A stretch of 32,733 nt of DNA from an uncultured Rhodospirillales bacterium (GCA_903823665.1 CAIJTR010000188.1:1-32733), one strand, 5' to 3'; counted from the first letter of the stretch, positions 1 through 10,372 are shown. Numbers and translations are program-made. The notes: generated by a model from the sequence alone, not told the origin.

Positions 1-144
1 CAACTTAGCGCCGACCAGATTGCACCGGAACGGTTCAATCTGGTCGGGCGTTGCTCTAAATCCGGGGCGGGCGCTGCTCGCACATTGTTAACGCCTTTTG
101 TGCAGGATGCGGCCCAGGGCAACATCCTGCAGGTGAAGGCGTGA
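1..144 (+). CDS. C-terminal end of an unidentified protein (partial)
   Basis: A reading frame is open from the first base of the window to a TGA at 142-144, giving the last 47 residues of a protein that ends in ILQVKA. Its stop overlaps the GTG start of the next gene in a GTGA arrangement, which is the typical sign of translational coupling and is the main reason to believe it. No motif is recognisable in so short a piece. In many alphaproteobacteria the gene before a yibQ-rppH pair is a C-terminal processing protease or an EnvC-like factor, but the residues here do not let me choose either. Confidence 0.45.
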   Translation, partial: QLSADQIAPERFNLVGRCSKSGAGAARTLLTPFVQDAAQGNILQVKA

Positions 145-1349
145 AAAACTGGCTGAAGCCCAAAACGGGCGCGGTTAAGGCAAGGCGGCCTTTGGTGCTG
201 CGCTCTCTGCTATGGCTCTGGTGCATGATCGGGTTGTTCGGCGCGAGTGGGGCCACGGCATTGGCGGTGCTCGGCCCGTTGCCGGAGCGGCACGCGGAGC
301 GTTTGGAACCTGTGGCAGAGGCCACAAGGGCTGAGCCGGAGCACGCGAGGCCGGAGCCCGCGCAAGTGGAGCCTGCGCAAGTGGAGCCTGCGAAGCGGGA
401 GCCTGCGAAGCCGGAGCCTGCGCATGTGGCGCTCGTGCCGCCGGTTGAAGCACATTCGCCGGGGCCAGTTGCCGCATTTGGGGCCATTGCCCCGCCAGAC
501 CCAGCATTGCTGGAGGCTTCGGCGCTCTATGAAGGCGGCCGACTGCCGAGAATCGGGGTGGAGGGGCGGCGGCCGATGCAGGCCTATGCGGCGGCGTTCA
601 ACGCGAGCGATACACGCCCGCGTGTGGCTGTTCTGCTGGCGGGCATCGGTATGAACGAGGCAGAGTCGCTGGCCGCCAGCGCCAACCTGCCAAGGACGGT
701 ATCACTCGCGGTGTCCCCCTATGCCCGCCGAATGGACAAGCTGCTCGATGCCGCACGCGCTGCCGGGCATGAGTTGTTGCTGTCCATTCCGATGGAACCG
801 CAGGGCTATCCGCTGAACGATCCGGGCAAGCAGGCCTTGCTGACGGGGGCGAGCCCGACCGTGAACGAGCAACGCCTGGAATGGGCGATGACGCGGTTTT
901 CCGGGTATGCCGGGGCCACCGGAGCACTGGGTGAAATGCGGGGGGAGCGTCTGGCGGCAGCGGGGGATCAAATGTCCGCCATGCTTGCAACACTGGCACA
1001 GCGCGGGCTGCTTTATGTTGATCCAAGGCCGGCCGGGCTGCATCCCGCATCCCCTTCCCGCAGCGGCGCTGTGCAGCGCGGCGTGGATTTGGTGCTTGAT
1101 GATCCCGCTGGGGCCGCAGAGCTTGATGCCGCATTGGCGCGGCTGGAGAAGGTGGCACGGGATCGCGGCAGCGCCATCGGCCTTGCCGGAAGGCCAACGC
1201 CGGGTGTGGTCGATCGCATCGCCGTTTGGGCGGCAGGGCTGGAGGCGCGCGGCGTGGCGCTGGCCCCGGTGAGCGTGGTAGTGCAGATGCCGCAAGCACC
1301 GCTCACTGTTGCCCCCTTGAACGTCGCCAGGATAACCGCGCCAAAATGA
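141..1349 (+). CDS. Divergent polysaccharide deacetylase family protein (YibQ-like)
   Basis: 402 residues from a GTG start that overlaps the previous stop. A basic N terminus is followed by one hydrophobic segment (about residues 20-43), so the protein is probably anchored in the inner membrane and faces the periplasm. Next comes a Pro/Glu/Ala linker with five copies of a five-residue unit, then the globular domain from about residue 150, which opens with the PRVAVLLAGIGMNEAE strand-turn and contains the LLSIPMEP and GALGEMRG motifs of the family. The family is related to NodB-type carbohydrate deacetylases but its substrate is not established. It commonly sits beside murein hydrolase factors and a C-terminal protease, which suggests a cell-envelope role. 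Its stop overlaps the rppH start in ATGA. Confidence 0.85.
   Translation: MKNWLKPKTGAVKARRPLVLRSLLWLWCMIGLFGASGATALAVLGPLPERHAERLEPVAEATRAEPEHARPEPAQVEPAQVEPAKREPAKPEPAHVALVPPVEAHSPGPVAAFGAIAPPDPALLEASALYEGGRLPRIGVEGRRPMQAYAAAFNASDTRPRVAVLLAGIGMNEAESLAASANLPRTVSLAVSPYARRMDKLLDAARAAGHELLLSIPMEPQGYPLNDPGKQALLTGASPTVNEQRLEWAMTRFSGYAGATGALGEMRGERLAAAGDQMSAMLATLAQRGLLYVDPRPAGLHPASPSRSGAVQRGVDLVLDDPAGAAELDAALARLEKVARDRGSAIGLAGRPTPGVVDRIAVWAAGLEARGVALAPVSVVVQMPQAPLTVAPLNVARITAPK
354..428 (+). repeat. Five in-frame 15-base repeats in the YibQ linker
   Basis: Five consecutive 15-base units beginning with GAG encode EPAQV, EPAQV, EPAKR, EPAKP and EPAHV. The first two differ by a single base. They form a rigid Pro/Glu linker between the membrane anchor and the deacetylase-like domain. 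Repeats of this kind change in number easily by slippage, so the linker length may vary between strains. Confidence 0.85.
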
Positions 1350-1837
1350 TCGACCCAGCCACCCTGCCCTATCGCCCGAACGTGGGTGCCGTTTTGTTCA
1401 ATGCTGAGGGGCTCGTGTGGATCGGCCGCAGGCAATCCCATCCGACGCAGGAGGCGGCACCCGGCGGCTGGCAGCTGCCACAGGGCGGGATCGACGCGAA
1501 TGAAGACCCGCGCCGCGCCGTGCTACGCGAACTCGCCGAGGAGATCGGCACCGACAAGGCCGAGATCATCGGCGAGCATCCGGACTGGCTGAGCTATGAT
1601 CTGCCGGCGGAGGCGATCGGCGTGGCACTGGGTGGCAAATATCGCGGCCAGCGCCAGCGCTGGTTCGCCCTGCGCTTCACCGGCGTGGATGTGGACATCA
1701 ATCTTTTTGCCGAGGAGCATCCGGAGTTCGACGCCTGGCGCTGGGCGGAACTGGCCGAATTGCCGGGCTTGGCAGTGGACTTCAAGCGCGCCATCTATGC
1801 CGAACTCGTCACCTCGTTTGCGCGATTTGCGCGCTGA
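1346..1837 (+). CDS. rppH: RNA pyrophosphohydrolase (Nudix hydrolase)
   Basis: 163 residues. RppH removes pyrophosphate from the 5' triphosphate end of RNA, which opens the transcript to RNase E decay; alphaproteobacterial homologues also cleave dinucleoside polyphosphates. The Nudix box lies at about residues 47-69, with the first glycine, then E53, then the REL-AEE-IG core, the glutamates being the metal ligands. The YRPNVGAVLFN opening and the PGGWQLPQGGID stretch are characteristic of the subfamily. The frame extends upstream to 1226, but the ATG at 1346 gives the family's normal length and overlaps the yibQ stop (ATGA). It is the second gene of a coupled pair, and creA follows 10 bases later. 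Confidence 0.93.
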   Translation: MIDPATLPYRPNVGAVLFNAEGLVWIGRRQSHPTQEAAPGGWQLPQGGIDANEDPRRAVLRELAEEIGTDKAEIIGEHPDWLSYDLPAEAIGVALGGKYRGQRQRWFALRFTGVDVDINLFAEEHPEFDAWRWAELAELPGLAVDFKRAIYAELVTSFARFAR

Positions 1838-1847
1838 AGGCTCCGCC

Positions 1848-2324
1848 ATGCGTCTTGCTGCCCTCGGTTTTGCCTTGCTCTCCGCCGCCACGCTGGCCAG
1901 CCCCGCCTTTGCTTCGGGCGATGAACCGACACGCATTGGCGATGTGAGCACCACCTTCCGCCTGGTTGGCCGCAATGATCGCGTGGTGGTGGACCGGTAT
2001 GACGACCCGAAGGTAGAGGGTGTCAGCTGCTATATGTCCCGCGCTGAAACAGGTGGTGTGAAGGGCACGCTTGGCCTTGCCACCGACCCGAGCCGCTTTT
2101 CCATCGCCTGCCGGGCCACTGGCCGCGTGGTGGTGAAGGCCGACCTGCCGGAGAAAGAGGTCGTGTTCGGCGAACGCGCCAGCCTGTTCTTCAAGGAGAT
2201 CAAGGTCTCCCGCCTGTATGACAAGGAGAAGCAGGTGCTGGTGTATCTGGTCTGGTCCACCATCACGATAGGTGCGCAGGGCAGTCCCTACAACAGTGTA
2301 ACGGCCGTGCCGATTAACCCTTAA
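1848..2324 (+). CDS. creA: CreA family protein
   Basis: 158 residues. An N-terminal signal peptide ends near the ASPAFAS site at residues 17-23, so the product should be exported to the periplasm. The mature part starts with GDEPTRIGDVSTTF and carries the DDPKVEGVSCYMSRAETGG segment that marks CreA. The biochemical function of the family is unknown. The ATG at 1848 was chosen because it gives the signal peptide directly; the frame itself is open further upstream, inside rppH. The last 11 bases overlap the end of the convergent DUF4169 gene. Confidence 0.88.
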   Translation: MRLAALGFALLSAATLASPAFASGDEPTRIGDVSTTFRLVGRNDRVVVDRYDDPKVEGVSCYMSRAETGGVKGTLGLATDPSRFSIACRATGRVVVKADLPEKEVVFGERASLFFKEIKVSRLYDKEKQVLVYLVWSTITIGAQGSPYNSVTAVPINP

Positions 2325-2508
2325 CCGGCGGCATGGGCTCCAGCTTCGCGCCATCGAGCAAGGTGTCGGCGCGGAGCTTATCGGCTTCCTTGGACGTGCG
2401 GGCCAATTTGGTCAGGCCGAAGCGGGCGCGGTTTTCGGCGGCCTCCGCGGCTTCGGCCGCACGTTCCCGGCGCTTTTTCTCCAAACGAAGGTTGACCAGT
2501 TCTCCCAT
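2314..2508 (-). CDS. DUF4169 family small protein
   Basis: 64 residues, highly charged and probably mostly helical. It begins MGELVNLRLEKK and contains the ARFGLTKLART stretch, both typical of DUF4169, a family of small alphaproteobacterial proteins without known function. A GTG at 2532 would add eight residues. The ATG at 2508 is preferred because an AGGA lies seven bases upstream and because family members start close to the IVNLR motif. It converges with creA and overlaps its end by 11 bases, including the stop codon of each gene. In other genomes it is often found near small ribbon-helix-helix genes, but none is visible here. Confidence 0.8.
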   Translation of the reverse strand: MGELVNLRLEKKRRERAAEAAEAAENRARFGLTKLARTSKEADKLRADTLLDGAKLEPMPPVKG

Positions 2509-2573
2509 CCCGCCATCCTGCGCCGCACGCACTTGGTGTCAAGCCAAGGGGCGTCGCATCGCAGGAGCATCAC

Positions 2574-3239
2574 ATGGCAGAATTCATCACGCTGACCGCC
2601 GCTGACGGGCATCATTTCCAGGCCTGGGTGGACGGGCGCGAGGACGCCAAGCACGGCCTCGTCGTTATTCAGGAGATTTTCGGTGTCAACAGCCATATTC
2701 GCCATGTGTGCGCGAACTTCGCCGCACAGGGCTATCGCGTGGTGGCGCCGGCGTTGTTCGACCGCACGGTGCGCGGCACGGAGTTGGGCTACACGGCAGA
2801 TGACGTGGCGCGCGGGCGTGATTTGCGTGGCCATGTGACGGACGATGCGGCGATGGCAGACGTCGCTGCTGCGGCCGCCTATTTGGGCGATCGCCGCAAG
2901 GGCATCGTCGGCTATTGCTGGGGTGGGACGATTGCGTGGTGGGGTGCCACACGCAGCAAGGCGTTCCAGGCGGCGGTGGGCTGGTATGGCGGCGGCATTG
3001 CCGGCACGCGCACAGAGCATCCAAACGCCCCGGTGCAGTTACATTTTGGCGAGTTGGACACCGGCATTCCGCTGACCGACGTAGAGTTGATCCACAAGGC
3101 ACAGCCGGGCGTGGAGATTTTCATCTACCCAGGCGCGCAACATGGTTTTGGCTGCAATGACCGCGGCAGCTACAGCGCACCAGATGCGGCACAGGCCCAG
3201 GAGCGGACGCTGGCGTTTTTTGCCAAGCATCTGGCCTGA
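2574..3239 (+). CDS. Dienelactone hydrolase family protein
   Basis: 221 residues, an alpha/beta hydrolase probably acting in the cytoplasm. The nucleophile is a cysteine, C115, in the motif GYCWGG, with D162 (GELDTGIP) and H190 (GAQHGFG) completing the triad and E34 in the QEIFG motif, as in characterised dienelactone hydrolases. The true substrate is not known: most chromosomal copies are not in aromatic-degradation operons, and none is seen here. AGGAG is centred about ten bases before the ATG, which fixes the start. A strong hairpin follows at 3262-3290. Confidence 0.9.
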   Translation: MAEFITLTAADGHHFQAWVDGREDAKHGLVVIQEIFGVNSHIRHVCANFAAQGYRVVAPALFDRTVRGTELGYTADDVARGRDLRGHVTDDAAMADVAAAAAYLGDRRKGIVGYCWGGTIAWWGATRSKAFQAAVGWYGGGIAGTRTEHPNAPVQLHFGELDTGIPLTDVELIHKAQPGVEIFIYPGAQHGFGCNDRGSYSAPDAAQAQERTLAFFAKHLA

Positions 3240-3261
3240 GCAAAACAACGGCTGAAACGAC

Positions 3262-3290
3262 AACCGGCGAGGGAGACCCCCTCGCCGGTT
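3262..3290. terminator. Bidirectional terminator between the hydrolase gene and clpA
   Basis: A perfect 12-base-pair inverted repeat (AACCGGCGAGGG and its complement) with a five-base loop lies between two convergent genes, 22 bases after one stop and 7 bases after the other. The plus strand continues into TTTGCTT. The T tracts are short, so the stem itself probably does most of the work. Confidence 0.85.
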
Positions 3291-3297
3291 TGCTTGA

Positions 3298-5637
<2,340 letters not shown>

Positions 5638-5693
5638 GGGATCGAACGCTCCTGGCGGTCAGTCGGTAAATCGGATAGCAGACATAGGCAGCT

Positions 5694-5715
5694 TTCAGGC
5701 GACGCGAAGCCTGAA
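5694..5715. other. Perfect hairpin in the clpA leader region
   Basis: TTCAGGC and GCCTGAA form a perfect 7-base-pair stem around an eight-base loop, 57 bases before the clpA start. There is no T tract, so it does not look like a terminator. It could be an operator or an RNA structure in the clpA leader; nothing in the sequence decides between these. Confidence 0.4.
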
Positions 5716-5792
5716 CATCATTCTTTCCTGATTGCGCGCCGGGCGCACCACCTATTTGCGTCATAAATAGTTAAAAACTGCACAGGCGGGTT

Positions 5793-5816
5793 AAAACCCG
5801 GCTGCGTGGCCGGGTT
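5793..5816 (-). terminator. Rho-independent terminator of glpD
   Basis: Read on the minus strand, an 8-base-pair stem (AACCCGGC with GCCGGGTT, six-base loop) runs directly into TTTT. It lies 19 bases after the glpD stop and separates glpD from clpA. Confidence 0.75.
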
Positions 5817-5834
5817 GCGGCGTGGCACCTGGGC

Positions 5835-7346
5835 CTAAACCGGCTGGCGCTGCGGGGCCATGGCGGCCAGCGCCTCGTCGATCCGGGTGAATTGCGATGG
5901 CGTGATGCGCAGGCCGAGCTTGCTGCGCCGCCATACCACATCGGCGGCCTGGCTCGCCCATTCGCCATTGACGAGATAGCGCAGTTCCGCCTCGGTCAGG
6001 TCGGCCCCGTAATGTTCACCGAGATCAGCCATGCTCTTGGAATTGCCCAGCAAAACCTCTGCCCTGGTACCGTAGGCACGGGCCAGACGGGTGGCGTGCG
6101 ACAGCTCCAGGAAGGGGTATTTGCCGAGCAGATAGCGCACCAGCCCGTCGAACCCATCGCGTGCGAAATCACCCCCGGGCAGTGCGGCGGAAGCGGTCCA
6201 ACCCGCGGCGGAACCGGCCATTTTCGGCAGAAACGGTGCAATTTTGTCGAGGGCCGCCTCGGCCAGCCTGCGATAGGTGGTGATTTTGCCGCCGAAGATG
6301 CTGAGCAGCGGGGGCTCGCCCTCATTGGCATCAAGCTTCAAGACATAGTCCCGAGTCGCTTCCTGCGCGGCGCTGGCCCCGTCGTCATACAGGGGGCGAA
6401 CGCCGGAATAGGTCCAGACCACCTGATCGGGCGTGACCGGCTTGGCGAAATAGTCGCTGGCTCCCTTGCAGAGGTAGTCGATCTCTGCCCGGCTGGCGTG
6501 AACATCCGCAGGATCGCCCTGGTAATCCTGGTCGGTGGTGCCGATCAGGGTGAAATCCCGCTCATAGGGGATGGCGAAGAAGATACGGTTGTCGGCGTTC
6601 TGAAAGATGTAGCAGCGGTCGTGCTCATAGAGTTTCGGCACCACGATGTGGCTGCCTTGGACCATGCGGACCTTGGCCTGCGTGTTGGAGCGGACGACTT
6701 GGCCGAGCACGCGGGCGACCCAGGGGCCGGCGGCGTTGACGAGTGTGCGGGCGTGGATGGTGCTCGACATGCCGTCCTGATCGCGCAGGGTGAGATGCCA
6801 CAGCCCGCCTTCCCGCGTGGCGCTGGCGCATTCTGTGCGGACCATGATGTGCGCCCCGCGCTCGGCGGCGTCTCGGGCGTTGAGAACGACGAGGCGGCTG
6901 TCCTCGACCCAGCAATCGGAATATTCGAAGCCTTTGGCGAATTCGGGCTTGAGGATGCCGTCATCCAATTTGCGGGTGATGGTGGCAGGCAGCAGCTTGC
7001 GGCCACCGATGTGGTCATACAGGAACAGGCCGAGGCGCAGCAGCCATGCTGGTCGCAGGCCTTGATGATGTGGCAGCACGAAGCGGAGCGGCCAGATGAT
7101 GTGCGGTGCAATGCCCCACAGCACCTCACGCTCCTGCAGCGCTTCGCGGACGAGACGAAATTTGTAGTGTTCGAGGTAGCGCAGGCCACCATGCACGAGT
7201 TTGGTAGAGGAGGCCGACGTGGCACCACCGAGATCACCACGCTCACACAGCGCCACTGACCAGCCGCGCCCGGCCGCGTCACGCGCAATGCCGGCACCGT
7301 TGATGCCGCCGCCGATGATTGCGATATCGAAAACGCGCTCGCTCAT
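5835..7346 (-). CDS. glpD: Aerobic glycerol-3-phosphate dehydrogenase
   Basis: 503 residues, the usual length. The flavoprotein oxidises glycerol 3-phosphate to dihydroxyacetone phosphate at the inner membrane and passes electrons to quinone. The N terminus has the FAD-binding fold DIAIIGGGINGAGIARDAA (about 7-25), followed by the SSTKLVHGGLRYLE signature at about 46-59. GTTDQDYQGDP and the GGKITTYRRLAEAALD stretch are also characteristic. GGGGA lies four bases before the ATG. The glutamine amidotransferase gene ends 30 bases upstream on the same strand, so the two may be co-transcribed. No glpF, glpK or glpR is visible in the window. Confidence 0.95.
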   Translation of the reverse strand: MSERVFDIAIIGGGINGAGIARDAAGRGWSVALCERGDLGGATSASSTKLVHGGLRYLEHYKFRLVREALQEREVLWGIAPHIIWPLRFVLPHHQGLRPAWLLRLGLFLYDHIGGRKLLPATITRKLDDGILKPEFAKGFEYSDCWVEDSRLVVLNARDAAERGAHIMVRTECASATREGGLWHLTLRDQDGMSSTIHARTLVNAAGPWVARVLGQVVRSNTQAKVRMVQGSHIVVPKLYEHDRCYIFQNADNRIFFAIPYERDFTLIGTTDQDYQGDPADVHASRAEIDYLCKGASDYFAKPVTPDQVVWTYSGVRPLYDDGASAAQEATRDYVLKLDANEGEPPLLSIFGGKITTYRRLAEAALDKIAPFLPKMAGSAAGWTASAALPGGDFARDGFDGLVRYLLGKYPFLELSHATRLARAYGTRAEVLLGNSKSMADLGEHYGADLTEAELRYLVNGEWASQAADVVWRRSKLGLRITPSQFTRIDEALAAMAPQRQPV

Positions 7347-7376
7347 ACCGTCCCCTGTGGTCAGACGTTACGGGAT

Positions 7377-8174
7377 TCAGGCTGGTACGGGAAGCAAAGC
7401 CTGCACCTCTGGCAGAGATGTGACCTGCAAAGGCTGGCCGGCAAGGGCCACAAGGCAGCCGCTCGGGGCCACGGCGTGCCAGGCTGCCCGGCGCTCGTCG
7501 ATCGGCTCGGAGACGATAACGAGGCCCTGGTCATCCTCGCGCCAATAAAGTGTCGGCGGTCTGGCGTCTGACGACCAGCGGAAGGCCCAGATGTTCTGGC
7601 CATCGGTGAGTGAGGCGGTGAAGCGCAGCGGATCGGTGGTGCCGACTTGCTGCATCAGGCCCCAGATCATCGACAGTGTGCGGCTGATGGCCAGCGGCGG
7701 GTCATTTTCGAGACCCATTGCAAGCGCGCAGAGCAGAATGGCCTCGCTGTCGGTGCTGCCGGCGCGCATGTGATAAAGCTCGTCCGGGATGGCCTGCTCG
7801 ACGCGGCGGCGCACGGCACCCCAGCCGCCGATCTGGCCGTTATGCATGAAGAGCCACTTGCCCGCCGTGAACGGGTGGCAGTTGGCGCGCGTTGTCGCGG
7901 TGCCGGTGGCAGCACGGACATGCGCAAAGAACATGCCCGCACGGACCTGTGCGCACAGCGAGCGGAGGTTTTCGTCAGACCAAGCGGGATGAACCTCTCG
8001 GTAGAGGCCCGGATGCGGCCGCTCGCCATACCAGCCAATGCCAAAACCGTCGCCATTGGTCTCGGTTTTCGACTCGGTGGCGTGCAAAGACTGGTGGATC
8101 AGCGAATGGGCGGGTGCCGCGACCAGTGTTTCGATCAGCACGGGATCGCCGCGATAGGCCAGAAAACGACACAT
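7377..8174 (-). CDS. Class II glutamine amidotransferase (YafJ/EgtC-like)
   Basis: 265 residues. The start at 8174 places a cysteine at position 2 (MCRFLAYRG); after removal of the methionine it is the N-terminal nucleophile that such amidotransferases need to release ammonia from glutamine. A GTG further upstream (8207) would bury this cysteine, and an AGGGA six bases before the ATG also supports the chosen start. Other family motifs are NGDGFGIGWYG near 40-50, FFAHVRAATGT, and FMHNGQIGG. There is no synthase domain, so the acceptor is unknown. Homologues include EgtC of ergothioneine biosynthesis, but no egt gene is nearby. It may form an operon with glpD. Confidence 0.88.
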   Translation of the reverse strand: MCRFLAYRGDPVLIETLVAAPAHSLIHQSLHATESKTETNGDGFGIGWYGERPHPGLYREVHPAWSDENLRSLCAQVRAGMFFAHVRAATGTATTRANCHPFTAGKWLFMHNGQIGGWGAVRRRVEQAIPDELYHMRAGSTDSEAILLCALAMGLENDPPLAISRTLSMIWGLMQQVGTTDPLRFTASLTDGQNIWAFRWSSDARPPTLYWREDDQGLVIVSEPIDERRAAWHAVAPSGCLVALAGQPLQVTSLPEVQALLPVPA

Positions 8175-8210
8175 GTTATTCCCTCGTGGGCGCCCATTTA
8201 TCCACACACA

Positions 8211-8239
8211 TTGACAGAATTACGGCAGGGCAGGATACC
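8211..8239 (+). promoter_or_regulatory. Sigma70-type promoter for the fabD cluster
   Basis: A perfect TTGACA (8211-8216) is followed after 17 bases by GATACC (8234-8239), which matches three of the six consensus -10 positions. Transcription would start near 8246, leaving a leader of about 18 bases before fabD. It lies in the 89-base gap between two divergent genes. Confidence 0.65.
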
Positions 8240-8263
8240 GCGCGCCTCGTCTCTCGGAACATA

Positions 8264-9214
8264 ATGATGGCGGTTCACGCTTTTATCTTTCCAGGCCAAG
8301 GCAGCCAGAGTGTTGGCATGGGCCGCGACCTTGCGGCTGCGTTCGCACCGGCACGTGAGGTTTTCGAGGAGGTGGACGAAACCCTCGGGGCCAAGCTGTC
8401 CAAGCTGATGTTCGAAGGCCCGCTGGAAGACCTGACGCTGACAGAGAACACCCAGCCGGCGCTGATGACGCATTCGATGGCGGTGCTGCGGGTGCTGGAG
8501 CGCGAGGGCGGCATTAAGCTTGCTGACCGCGCGGCGCTGGTGGCGGGGCATTCTCTCGGCGAATACACCGCACTGGCCGCTGCTGGCAGCTTCACGACCG
8601 GCCAGGCGGCGAAACTGCTGCGGCTGCGTGGGCAATCAATGCAAAAGGCGGTGGCTCCCGGCGTGGGGGCGATGGCGGCACTGCTTGGGGCCGAAATGGA
8701 GCTTGCTCTTTCGATCTGTGCTGAAGCCTCAACAGGCGGCGAGATTGTTGAGGCGGCGAATGACAATGGCGGCGGTCAGGTGGTGATTTCTGGCCATAAG
8801 GCTGCGGTGGACCGGGCCATTGAGATTGCCAAGGCGCGTGGTGTGAAGCGGGCGATGCTGCTGCCGGTTTCCGCGCCGTTCCATTGCGCGCTGATGGCAC
8901 CGGCTGCGAGCGTGATGGCGGATGCTCTCGGCCAAACCCCGCCTTTGCCGCCGGTTGTGCCCGTTGTGGCGAACGTCTCGGCGGCGAAGGAGACTGATCC
9001 GGCCGAGATTTCCCGCCTGCTGGTGGCGCAGGTGACGGCGACGGTGCGCTGGCGTGAGAGTGTGCTGGCGATGATCGGCATGGGCGTGGACAGCTTCATC
9101 GAAATCGGCGCCGGCCGCGTGCTGAGCGGGCTGATCCGCCGGATTGCGCCGGATGCTGCCACGCATTCGGTGGGCACGCCGGGCGAAATCGAAGCGTTGC
9201 TGAAGACGCTGTAA
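8264..9214 (+). CDS. fabD: Malonyl-CoA:ACP transacylase
   Basis: 316 residues. FabD moves malonyl groups from CoA to acyl carrier protein, supplying the elongation steps of type II fatty-acid synthesis in the cytoplasm. The N terminus has the FPGQGSQ motif; the nucleophile S97 sits in GHSLGEY, the conserved arginine is R122 in RLRGQSMQ, and H207 in SAPFHCALM completes the dyad. Two adjacent ATG codons (8264 and 8267) are possible; neither has a strong ribosome site beyond a GGA. The frame is open further upstream, but that part is not homologous to FabD. It is the first gene of a fab cluster and has its own promoter. Confidence 0.95.
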   Translation: MMAVHAFIFPGQGSQSVGMGRDLAAAFAPAREVFEEVDETLGAKLSKLMFEGPLEDLTLTENTQPALMTHSMAVLRVLEREGGIKLADRAALVAGHSLGEYTALAAAGSFTTGQAAKLLRLRGQSMQKAVAPGVGAMAALLGAEMELALSICAEASTGGEIVEAANDNGGGQVVISGHKAAVDRAIEIAKARGVKRAMLLPVSAPFHCALMAPAASVMADALGQTPPLPPVVPVVANVSAAKETDPAEISRLLVAQVTATVRWRESVLAMIGMGVDSFIEIGAGRVLSGLIRRIAPDAATHSVGTPGEIEALLKTL

Positions 9215-9225
9215 GGGACGACGCC

Positions 9226-9963
9226 ATGTTCAAACTCGACGGCAAAACCGCACTCGTCACGGGTGCATCCGGCGGCATTGGGGCCGAAATCGCTCGCACG
9301 CTGCACAAGGCCGGTGCGGTGGTGGTGCTGTCGGGCACGCGGCGCGATGCGCTTGACGCTCTGGCGGCCGAACTGGGCGAGCGGGTGCATGTGTATCCGG
9401 CTGATCTCAGCGATCCCGCCGCTGCTGACGCGCTGGTGGCGGACGCTGAGGCCGCAGCCGGGCCGCTTTCGATCCTGGTGAACAACGCCGGGCTGACGCG
9501 GGACATGCTGGCGCTGCGGATGAAGGACGAGGATTGGCAGAAGGTGATCGACGTTGATCTCACCGCCCCGTTCAGGCTGGCGCGCGCGGCCTTGAAGGGC
9601 ATGCTGCGGCGTCGGGCCGGGCGGATTATCGGCATTGGCTCCATTGTCGGGGCCACCGGCAATCCTGGGCAGGCGAATTATGCGGCGGCCAAGGCTGGCA
9701 TGGTCGGCATGACCAAGGCGTTGGCGCAGGAAGTCGGCTCGCGCGGCATCACCGTTAATATGGTGGCACCCGGCTTCATCGAGACACCGATGACGGACGC
9801 ACTGACCGATGTGCAGAAGGCCAAGCTGTCTGAGGCGATCCCGCTGGGACGGCTGGGCAAGCCTGCCGATATCGCGGCATCGGTGCTGTATTTGGCAAGC
9901 GACGAGGCCGGTTGGGTGACCGGGGCCACGCTGCATGTCAACGGTGGGATGGCGATGATTTGA
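9226..9963 (+). CDS. fabG: 3-oxoacyl-ACP reductase
   Basis: 245 residues, a short-chain dehydrogenase that reduces 3-oxoacyl-ACP with NADPH in each elongation cycle. The cofactor motif TGASGGIG is at 12-19, NNAG at 86-89, S139 in GIGSI, and Y152 with K156 in YAAAK. The C terminus ends in the family's VNGGMAMI. An AGGGA lies seven bases before the ATG, and fabD ends 11 bases upstream. The position usually occupied by the asparagine of the catalytic tetrad is aspartate here (D111 in DVDLTAP). The context makes FabG the clear choice over the many other short-chain dehydrogenases. Confidence 0.95.
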   Translation: MFKLDGKTALVTGASGGIGAEIARTLHKAGAVVVLSGTRRDALDALAAELGERVHVYPADLSDPAAADALVADAEAAAGPLSILVNNAGLTRDMLALRMKDEDWQKVIDVDLTAPFRLARAALKGMLRRRAGRIIGIGSIVGATGNPGQANYAAAKAGMVGMTKALAQEVGSRGITVNMVAPGFIETPMTDALTDVQKAKLSEAIPLGRLGKPADIAASVLYLASDEAGWVTGATLHVNGGMAMI

Positions 9964-9981
9964 CGATCTGAGCCCCCGAGA

Positions 9982-10009
9982 TTGGCGATTGTGACGAATC
10001 CATGCTAAG
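9982..10009 (+). promoter_or_regulatory. Possible promoter for acpP
   Basis: TTGGCG (9982-9987) and GCTAAG (10004-10009) are 16 bases apart in the 137-base gap before acpP. The -10 match is only three of six positions, so this is weak. A separate acpP promoter is biologically plausible, because ACP is needed in much greater amounts than FabD or FabG. Confidence 0.3.
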
Positions 10010-10100
10010 CGCGCGGACTTCGTTTGAGGCAGGCGTCGCCGCAACACGTGGCTGAACAAAACCGGATTGAACAAACCGGCAGGCAGGAGTTTGAGTGGAC

Positions 10101-10340
10101 ATGAGCGATATTGGTGATCGGGTGAAGAAAATCGTCGTCGAGCATCTCGGCGTCGACGAAGCGAAGGTGACCCCGGAAGCGTCTTTCATCGACGATCTGG
10201 GCGCGGACAGCCTTGATACGGTTGAGCTGGTGATGGCGTTCGAAGAAGCCTTCAGCGTTGAGATCCCCGAGGACGCCGCTGAGAAGATCGCCACCGTCAA
10301 GGACGCGATTGACTACATCGAGAAGCAGAAAGCAGCGTAA
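10101..10340 (+). CDS. acpP: Acyl carrier protein
   Basis: 79 residues, small and acidic. It carries the growing acyl chain on a 4'-phosphopantetheine attached to S37 in the [10 protein letters not shown] motif. The sequence [18 protein letters not shown] and the helix after the serine are typical of alphaproteobacterial ACP. The ATG at 10101 gives the canonical N terminus. A GTG at 10095 is also possible and is better spaced (five bases) from the AGGAG at 10085-10089; it would add only two residues. Confidence 0.97.
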   Translation: MSDIGDRVKKIVVEHLGVDEAKVTPEASFIDDLGADSLDTVELVMAFEEAFSVEIPEDAAEKIATVKDAIDYIEKQKAA

Positions 10341-10372
10341 TCAGCGCGCTTTCGGGAAAAAATAAGGTGGGG

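Noticed and set aside
5892-7259. 455-codon plus-strand frame opposite glpD
   Set aside because: The minus strand gives an unambiguous glycerol-3-phosphate dehydrogenase, and the plus frame has no recognisable domain.
8776-10074. Minus-strand frame across fabD and fabG
   Set aside because: It lies opposite two clear fatty-acid genes and crosses their boundary without any family motif.
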